Shown in pieces: positions 7,780 to 11,993 of a stretch of 11,993 nucleotides of DNA (positions are counted from its first letter, which is position 1; each line of letters opens with the position of its first letter). A program made the position numbers and the translations under genes. Under the pieces are notes generated by a model, which ran no database searches, was not told where the DNA came from, and was given only the letters and a program-made list of their open reading frames with translations. The stretch comes from Spirochaetaceae bacterium (GTDB taxonomy: Bacteria > Spirochaetota > Spirochaetia > Treponematales > Rectinemataceae). The stretch is from NCBI GenBank assembly GCA_016794765.1, contig JAEUJG010000014.1:1-11993 (forward strand), written 5' to 3'.

Positions 7780-7823
7780 ATATGACAACCTCCTTAAAGG
7801 TATGACGGCTGGGCCGTACCCCA

Positions 7824-7852
7824 AGTATATACCTTTCGGTCGTATAAAAAAA
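7824..7852 (-). promoter_or_regulatory. Putative promoter of the barrel operon
   Basis: On the minus strand TATACT (7824-7829) is a good -10 box. The region 17 bases upstream is a T run (within 7846-7853), a poor -35 match but possibly an AT-rich UP-like element. The resulting leader of about 40 bases contains a small ACGGC/GCCGT hairpin at 7805-7817. Confidence 0.4.
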
Positions 7853-7879
7853 ACAGGGACGGCGTTCTTGGCCTCTCTC

Positions 7880-7909
7880 TGGACGAATTCTCGGCCGCCG
7901 TGCTAGTCT
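7880..7909 (+). promoter_or_regulatory. Putative promoter of the pyrF-pyrE fusion
   Basis: TGGACG (7880-7885), an 18-base spacer and TAGTCT (7904-7909) preceded by an extended TGC make a plausible but weak promoter 30 bases before the start codon. It lies back to back with the barrel-operon promoter. No attenuator-like leader is visible. Confidence 0.28.
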
Positions 7910-7939
7910 TCCTAATCTCGCCCCCTCTCGGAGGAGCCC

Positions 7940-9481
7940 ATGGACTTCTTCGCCCGCCTCGACGCCATCGTTCGCGACAAGGGCAGCGCCCTCTGCGTCG
8001 GACTCGATCCGCGCGTCGCCGCCGACGACCCCGATCCCAAGGCGGCCATCCTGGCCGCGAACCGCCGCCTCATCGAGGCTACGGCTCCCTACGCGGCCGC
8101 CTTCAAGCCGAACATCGCCTTCTACGAGGCCTTCGGTCCGCGGGGCCTCGAGGCCCTGGAGGAGAGCATCGCGCTGGTGCCCGACGGCATCCCCGTCATC
8201 GTCGACGCCAAGCGCTGCGACATCGACGCGACGGCCGAGGCCTACGCGACCGCCATCTTCGGCCGCCTCAAGGCCGACGCCGTCACCTTGAGCCCCTACA
8301 TGGGCAAGGACGCCGCCGTCCCCTTTCTCAAGCACGAAGGCAAGGGCCTCTTCCTGCTCTGCCGCACGAGCAATCCAGGCGCCGTCGCCTTCCAGGACCT
8401 CCTCGTCGAGGGCGCCTTCCACGGCTCCCCGTCGCCCCGGCTCGAGGCCGGCGGCCTCACCCTGGGCCGCGCCTCCTCCTCCCCCGAAGCTCTCTACATC
8501 CGCGTCGCCCGCGAATGCCTCGCCTGGTCGCCCGCGGTCGGCCTCGTCGTCGCGGGCAACGACCTCGCGGCGCTCCGCTCCGTCCGCGCCGCCGCCCCCG
8601 GCGCCTGGTTCCTTTCGCCCGGCATCGGCGCCCAGGGCGGCGATCCCGCCCTGGCCCTCGCCGCCGGCCGCCGCGAGGACGGCCGCGGCGTCCTCGTCGT
8701 GGCCGCGCGCGCCGTTTCCGAGGCCGCGGATCCCGCGGCGGCGGCCCGCGAGCTCCGCGACAAGATGGAAGCCGCCCGCAAGGCTCCCGCGGGGCTTTCG
8801 AGCCCCGGCTTCGGCCCCGGCGCCAGGGCCGCGGCGGCGCCGTCCTCCGCGGCGGCTGCCACCGGCTCACCCAAGGCCGCCGATCCGGCCCTCAAGAAGG
8901 CCCTCCTCGAGGCGCTCATCTCGACCGAGTGCTTTAAGCTCGGCGACTTCGTGCTCAAGAGCGGCAAGCGGAGTCCCTTCTACATCGACCTCAGGCGCCT
9001 CGTCTCCGATCCGGCCGCGCTGGCCCTGGCCGGCCGCGCCTACGCGAGCCTGGCCGAGGGCGCGGACTACGCCCGCGTCGCCGGCATCCCGGCCGCGGCC
9101 CTGCCCCTCGCGACGGCCGCCTGCCTCGCCCTCGGCCGGCCCATGGTCTGGCCGCGCATGCCGGTGAAGGAGCACGGCACGGGCAACCGCGTCGAGGGCG
9201 CCTTCAAGCCCGGCGAGCGCGTCCTCCTCCTCGACGACCTCATCACCACCGGCGCGAGCAAGCTCGAGGCGGCGGAGATCCTCCGCGGCGAGGGCCTGGT
9301 CGTCGCCGACCTGGCCGTCCTCATCGAGCGCGGCAAGCAGGGCCGGCGCGACATGGAGGCGGCCGGCATCGCCCTGCGCGCCTTTGTCCACGTCCGCGAG
9401 CTCTTCGCCGTCTGCGAAAGCCTCGGGCTTGTGGACGCGGCCCGCCGGCGCGAGCTCGAGGCCTACGTCGACCAGGAATAG
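7940..9481 (+). CDS. pyrF-pyrE: Bifunctional orotidine-5'-phosphate decarboxylase / orotate phosphoribosyltransferase (PyrF-PyrE fusion)
   Basis: One 513-residue cytoplasmic protein carries the last two steps of UMP synthesis. Residues 1-275 are OMP decarboxylase: GLDPR at 21-25, KPN at 57-59, the catalytic DAKRCDI at 89-95 (D89, K91, D94), TLSPYMG at 116-122, SNPGA at 144-148, VAGND at 204-208 and SPGIGAQGG at 226-234. About 280-315 is an Ala/Gly/Pro/Ser-rich linker. Residues 316-513 are orotate phosphoribosyltransferase: FVLKSGKRSPFYID at 337-350, the flexible loop VKEHGTG at 409-415 and the PRPP motif LLLDDLITTGAS at 429-440. The order is opposite to animal UMP synthase, which is PyrE-PyrF. 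GGAGG lies five bases before the ATG at 7940. The decarboxylase half has an extra Ser/Gly/Pro-rich segment at about 160-182, and position 407 of the transferase loop is Met where a Lys is usual. The gene stands alone between two divergent or convergent minus-strand units. Confidence 0.95.
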   Translation: MDFFARLDAIVRDKGSALCVGLDPRVAADDPDPKAAILAANRRLIEATAPYAAAFKPNIAFYEAFGPRGLEALEESIALVPDGIPVIVDAKRCDIDATAEAYATAIFGRLKADAVTLSPYMGKDAAVPFLKHEGKGLFLLCRTSNPGAVAFQDLLVEGAFHGSPSPRLEAGGLTLGRASSSPEALYIRVARECLAWSPAVGLVVAGNDLAALRSVRAAAPGAWFLSPGIGAQGGDPALALAAGRREDGRGVLVVAARAVSEAADPAAAARELRDKMEAARKAPAGLSSPGFGPGARAAAAPSSAAAATGSPKAADPALKKALLEALISTECFKLGDFVLKSGKRSPFYIDLRRLVSDPAALALAGRAYASLAEGADYARVAGIPAAALPLATAACLALGRPMVWPRMPVKEHGTGNRVEGAFKPGERVLLLDDLITTGASKLEAAEILRGEGLVVADLAVLIERGKQGRRDMEAAGIALRAFVHVRELFAVCESLGLVDAARRRELEAYVDQE

Positions 9482-9502
9482 TCTTCCCGACCGCAATTAA
9501 AG

Positions 9503-9533
9503 AGGAGCCGCGCCCGGTTGGGGCGCGGCTCTT
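9503..9533. terminator. Bidirectional terminator between pyrF-pyrE and the Rrf2 gene
   Basis: GAGCCGCGCCC at 9505-9515 pairs perfectly with GGGCGCGGCTC at 9521-9531 around a five-base loop, with two further weak pairs outside. T-rich bases follow on the plus strand (CTTCCATTTT) and TTTAATT on the minus strand, fitting two convergent genes sharing one terminator. Confidence 0.8.
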
Positions 9534-9560
9534 CCATTTTCAACGGCGTCGAAGGCGCCG

Positions 9561-9977
9561 CTAGTTTCTTGAAACCCCGACGATGTCCTCGAGAGTCTTC
9601 GACGTCACGAAGGTCCTGAGATGGCTGTCCAGTTCCCGCCACACCGCGCCGGCCGCGCAGGTCTCGTCGCGGCCGCAGTCCTCTTCCTTGCCGCAGACAC
9701 AGGGAGAGATGCCGAGGCCTTCGCCCGAAGCCTCGATGATGTCGAGAAGACTGATCTCGGCCAGGGGCCGCGACAGGTAAAAACCGCCGCCCGGTCCGCG
9801 GACCGAGCTGATGACGCCGGCGCGGCGCAGGTTGAAGAATATCTGCTCGAGGAATTCCGCGGAGAGGTTCTCCCGTTCCGCGATGGACTTGATCGAGGCC
9901 GGATTCCCTTCCTGACTCGTCTCCGCCAGGGCGATGATCGCGCGCAGCGCGTACCGGCCCTTTGTGGTGATGCGCAA
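9561..9977 (-). CDS. Rrf2-family transcriptional regulator with an IscR-like cysteine triad
   Basis: The 138-residue protein begins with the family's typical MRITTKGRYALRA, but its start codon is TTG (9977), six bases after AGGAG. Residues 1-66 form the winged helix (recognition part around LSAEFLEQIFFNLRRAG, wing GGGFYLSRP at 63-71). Four cysteines follow: C93, C95, C101 and C107. The spacing C95-x5-C101-x5-C107 equals that of the [2Fe-2S] ligands in E. coli IscR (C92, C98, C104); the fourth IscR ligand, a His three residues later, is G110 here. I infer a cytoplasmic regulator sensing Fe-S status, oxidants or NO. No Fe-S assembly genes sit beside it in this window, so the target genes are unknown, and it could equally be a CymR- or NsrR-type sensor. 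It has its own promoter, so it need not depend on the methyltransferase gene upstream. Confidence 0.9.
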   Translation of the reverse strand: MRITTKGRYALRAIIALAETSQEGNPASIKSIAERENLSAEFLEQIFFNLRRAGVISSVRGPGGGFYLSRPLAEISLLDIIEASGEGLGISPCVCGKEEDCGRDETCAAGAVWRELDSHLRTFVTSKTLEDIVGVSRN

Positions 9978-10009
9978 GATGCTCTCCTTAAATTATTATT
10001 GGAGTAGAC

Positions 10010-10038
10010 ATATTAGCGCTGTTGGTGAAAAAGCGCAA
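10010..10038 (-). promoter_or_regulatory. Promoter of the Rrf2 gene
   Basis: On the minus strand TTGCGC (10033-10038), a spacer of exactly 17 bases and TAATAT (10010-10015) form a good sigma-70-type promoter 33 bases before the TTG start. A second -10-like box, perfect TATAAT, lies at 10043-10048 without a clear -35. AAGCG and CGCTT arms, 13 bases apart, flank this second box and could form an operator. Confidence 0.55.
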
Positions 10039-10081
10039 GCAAATTATACGCTTATATACTATGAGGAGGTTACGGGAGCGC

Positions 10082-10117
10082 CGCCCTGATCTTTGCCTTG
10101 TGTCCGGCTTCAGGGCG
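10082..10117 (-). other. Hairpin overlapping the methyltransferase stop codon
   Basis: CGCCCTGA (10082-10089) and TCAGGGCG (10110-10117) are perfect inverted arms 20 bases apart; the right arm includes the stop codon. No U run follows on the minus strand, so it may be a weak or factor-assisted terminator. Confidence 0.3.
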
Positions 10118-11174
10118 CGGAGATGCGCCAGGCGCGGTGGATGCGGCGGTCGCGGAAGTCCGGCGGGATGCTTGCTTCGCTCAGGTCTTCGGCCGGGGCG
10201 GGCACCATGGCGGGATCCCAGACCAGGCGGCGCGAGTTCGAGGAAAAATAAAGCTTGCCGCCCGGCGCCAGCACGGCCAGGCAGGCCCGGACCAGGGCCG
10301 GCCAGTCGCGGTTGACGTCGAAGTCCTCGGGCGAGGACTTGGAATTGGAGAAGGTGGGCGGGTCGGCGACGATGAGGTCCCAACGCTCCCCCCTGCGTGC
10401 GGCTTCGGCGAGGAAGGCCCGCGCCTCCGCCCGGACGAGGGGGTGGCGGGCGGCCGTGAAGCCGTTCAGCCCGAGATTGCGCTCGGCCCAGTCGAGGTAG
10501 GTGTTGGATAGGTCGACCGAGGTCGCCTCGGCCGCGCCGCCCGCGGCGGCATAGACGGAAAAGCTCCCGGTATAGCAAAAAAGGTTGAGGACGCGCTTGC
10601 CGGCGGCCTCGGCGCGGACCATGGATCGGGCGGGGCGGTGATCCAGGAAGAGGCCCGTGTCGAGGTAATCCGAGAGGTTGACGATGAAGGACAGCCCGCA
10701 TTCCCTGACGACGCGCTCGGCCTTGCCCGTGCCGAGGCGCTCGTATTGGGCGTCGCCGCGCATCCGCCGCCGCGTGCGCGCGAAGACGAGTTCGGGCGCG
10801 ACGCCCAGGGCTTCCGCGGCCCGCGTCGCCATGAGGCCGAGCCAGCGCGCCTCGTCCGCCTCGTCCTTTTCGTAGGGTCGTTCGTAGAGGGAAATCGAAA
10901 GGGCGTCGCCCGCCGCGGCGCCCGCGGCTGCGCCCGCCGGAGCCGGCCTGCCCGGCGCCGGTTCCCCGGCCACGGCGCTTCCGGCGGGATCGCGGAAGAG
11001 CTCGACGGCGAGGGGTATCTCGGGGATGTCCTTGTCATAAAGGCGCAGGGCGCCGACATCCTCGCGCCGCGCCCAGCGGCGGAGGTTTTTTTCGTTCTTG
11101 AGGAGGCGGTTGGCGAGGTAGTCGGCCTGCCGGGCATCCTTGTCGGGGGCCGGCGACGGGCTCTCGGGGCTCAG
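10110..11174 (-). CDS. rlmK: RlmK-like class I SAM-dependent 23S rRNA methyltransferase, probable CTG start
   Basis: The C-terminal domain closely follows the RlmK half of E. coli RlmKL, which makes m7G2069 in 23S rRNA: YERLGTG at 144-150, DYLDTGLFLDHR at 169-180, SAM-binding VLNLFCYTGSFS at 195-206, SVDLSNTYLDWAERN at 219-233 and catalytic-loop DPPTFSNSK at 271-279. The usual N-terminal part is also present, in frame and without stops: NRLLKN near 22-27 and RLYDKDIPEIPLAVE near 44-58. No ATG, GTG or TTG lies before these motifs; the first such codon, GTG at 10973, is residue 68 and would delete them. I therefore place the start at CTG 11174, which overlaps the rex stop codon as CTGA, with GGAAGGG about ten bases upstream. 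A variable Ala/Gly/Pro-rich insert spans about 62-90. The stand-alone form lacks the RlmL half. Translation is probably coupled to rex. Function is firm; the start is an inference. Confidence 0.8.
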   Translation of the reverse strand: MSPESPSPAPDKDARQADYLANRLLKNEKNLRRWARREDVGALRLYDKDIPEIPLAVELFRDPAGSAVAGEPAPGRPAPAGAAAGAAAGDALSISLYERPYEKDEADEARWLGLMATRAAEALGVAPELVFARTRRRMRGDAQYERLGTGKAERVVRECGLSFIVNLSDYLDTGLFLDHRPARSMVRAEAAGKRVLNLFCYTGSFSVYAAAGGAAEATSVDLSNTYLDWAERNLGLNGFTAARHPLVRAEARAFLAEAARRGERWDLIVADPPTFSNSKSSPEDFDVNRDWPALVRACLAVLAPGGKLYFSSNSRRLVWDPAMVPAPAEDLSEASIPPDFRDRRIHRAWRISAP

Positions 11175-11815
11175 ACGACGCGGCCCTTCCGGTTCTGCAT
11201 CATCACCGAGAGGAGGGCGTAGCCGGAGGAGAGGTCCTCCCGCTGGACGACGATCTCGTCGGGCACCTTGAGCTTCGTGTTCGTGAAGTTCCAGATGGAG
11301 CCGATCCCGGCCCGCACCAAGGTTTCCGCGGTGGACTGGGCCCTGGGGGAGGGTACGGCGAGGACGGCGATTTCGGCGCCGAGGCTCTTGATCCCCTGCT
11401 CGATGGTGTCCATGGAAAGGATGGGCACGCCGTGGACATGCTGGCCGATTTTTTCGGGATCCGTGTCGAAGGCCGCGACGAAGTGCAGGCCGTGGAGCTG
11501 GAACTCCTGGTAGCCGAGCAGGGCCGAACCCAGGTTGCCGGCGCCGACGAGCACCGCCTCGTGGACCTCGTCCCAGCCGAGGTAGTGCTCGATCGCGGCC
11601 ACCAGGGCCTCGACCGGGTAGCCCTTCTTGGGCTTGCCGATGATGCCCGTGATCGCGAGGTCCTTGCGGACCTGGATGGGTTCGAGGTTGAGTTCCTGCG
11701 CGATGATGGTGCCGGAAATGTAATAGTCGCCGGCGCGCTGCGCCTGGCGGATGATGTGCAGATAGGAGGGGAGACGGCGGACGGAAGGGGCGTAGGAAAC
11801 CTTATTCTTTGCCAT
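11171..11815 (-). CDS. rex: Redox-sensing transcriptional repressor Rex
   Basis: Rex is a cytoplasmic dimeric repressor that leaves DNA when NADH rises, controlling fermentation and respiration genes. The 214-residue length is typical. The N-terminal winged helix (about 10-75) shows RRLPSYLHIIRQ at 13-24, ISGTIIAQELN at 33-43, QVRKDLAITG at 48-57 and GYPV at 65-68, all characteristic. The Rossmann domain carries the NAD-binding loop VGAGNLGSAL at 90-99 and continues to about 190 with VPILSMDTIE and AVLAVPSPRAQ. The ATG at 11815 follows GGAG by five bases. The stop codon overlaps the proposed CTG start of the methyltransferase gene, so the two probably form one operon. The leader contains a promoter and an inverted repeat that could be an operator. 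No target genes adjoin it here. Confidence 0.95.
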   Translation of the reverse strand: MAKNKVSYAPSVRRLPSYLHIIRQAQRAGDYYISGTIIAQELNLEPIQVRKDLAITGIIGKPKKGYPVEALVAAIEHYLGWDEVHEAVLVGAGNLGSALLGYQEFQLHGLHFVAAFDTDPEKIGQHVHGVPILSMDTIEQGIKSLGAEIAVLAVPSPRAQSTAETLVRAGIGSIWNFTNTKLKVPDEIVVQREDLSSGYALLSVMMQNRKGRVV

Positions 11816-11827
11816 GGCTACTCCGAT

Positions 11828-11842
11828 TAGATTTAAAGTCTA
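11828..11842. promoter_or_regulatory. Inverted repeat over the rex -10 region, candidate operator
   Basis: TAGATTTAAAGTCTA is a 15-bp dyad with one mismatched pair about its centre. It overlaps the proposed -10 box and lies 13 bases before the rex start. It does not resemble the known TTGTGA-n8-TCACAA Rex box closely, so the binder, Rex itself or another regulator, is unknown. Confidence 0.35.
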
Positions 11843-11866
11843 TATCGGAATCGATAAAAAAGTCAA
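11839..11866 (-). promoter_or_regulatory. Promoter of rex
   Basis: On the minus strand TTGACT (11861-11866, five of six -35 matches), a 16-base spacer and TATAGA (11839-11844) precede the rex start by 23 bases. The whole stretch 11816-11900 is much AT-richer than the genes. Confidence 0.55.
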
Positions 11867-11895
11867 CATTAAGTTTTACTAAATCATACGGGCAT

Positions 11896-11939
11896 AAAAA
11901 AAAGCTCCGGGGAAAAAGGAGGTTAAAACCCCGGAGCTT
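11896..11939 (-). terminator. Rho-independent terminator of an upstream minus-strand transcript
   Basis: AAGCTCCGGGG (11902-11912) pairs perfectly with CCCCGGAGCTT (11929-11939). Eight A at 11896-11903 give a U run in minus-strand RNA. The 16-base loop reads, on the minus strand, TTTTAACCTCCTTTTT, which contains the anti-Shine-Dalgarno core CCTCC. It ends a transcript starting right of or close to the window edge. Confidence 0.88.
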
Positions 11940-11993
11940 ACGCACAGCGTAGAGTCATGACGAACTCTGGTATAAATATACATGCCAAGCTTG

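Noticed and set aside
10466..11137. A 223-codon minus-strand frame starting with ATG at 11137
   Set aside because: It is a different frame from the methyltransferase motifs and gives a Ser/Arg/Pro-rich shadow product; it does not supply the missing start of the RlmK-like gene.
11913..11928. The CCTCC loop as the 3' end of a 16S rRNA gene
   Set aside because: Only about eight bases match the 16S end; the preceding conserved 16S bases are absent and the segment is the loop of an intrinsic terminator.
11980..11993. Cloning-vector sequence at the right edge (CATGC and AAGCTT sites)
   Set aside because: It resembles a pUC polylinker but has an extra C between the sites and no further vector sequence; a chance HindIII site is more likely.

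Overview
This is a GC-rich (roughly two thirds by eye) bacterial window with ten protein-coding genes and almost no free space; no gap between genes exceeds about 300 bases. Two genes encode signal-peptide-bearing proteins that end in phenylalanine and look like outer-membrane beta-barrels, so the host has two membranes. A free-living spirochaete (Spirochaetota) is my best guess, from the FecR-plus-barrel protein, the divergent sigma-like protein and the Rex/RlmK pair. This is a family-level impression rather than proof, and other high-GC diderms remain possible. I see no insertion sequence, CRISPR array, tRNA or rRNA.

Region 1 (1-4025, plus strand) begins inside a DHH/DHHA1 phosphoesterase (NrnA-like) that ends at a strong intrinsic terminator. 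A tight three-gene operon follows: a divergent sigma-70-like protein, the nucleotide-pool sanitiser RdgB, and a metallo-beta-lactamase/beta-CASP protein. In the last of these, five histidines expected to bind metal or act in catalysis are replaced (Q82, Q84, R87, G377, Q399), so it is probably a pseudoenzyme. Region 2 (4190-7830, minus strand) is a two-gene operon for paralogous barrels: first a plain barrel, then a version with a periplasmic FecR domain and an acidic Ala/Pro linker in front. It ends at a near-perfect terminator that faces region 1.

Region 3 (7880-9533, plus strand) is a single PyrF-PyrE fusion (decarboxylase first) covering the last two steps of UMP synthesis. Region 4 (9561-11993, minus strand) holds regulatory and RNA-modification genes: rex (NADH/NAD+ sensing repressor), an RlmK-like 23S rRNA methyltransferase whose frame overlaps the rex stop codon, and an Rrf2 regulator with an IscR-type cysteine triad. 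The methyltransferase has no ATG, GTG or TTG before its conserved N-terminus; a CTG overlapping the rex stop codon (CTGA) is the best start. The window ends, upstream of rex, with a terminator and two small hairpins that may be the 3' half of a small RNA or the tail of an upstream gene.

The observations most worth following are the apparently dead beta-CASP protein, the CTG start of the methyltransferase, the orphan sigma-like protein, the FecR-barrel fusion, and the hairpin cluster at the right edge.
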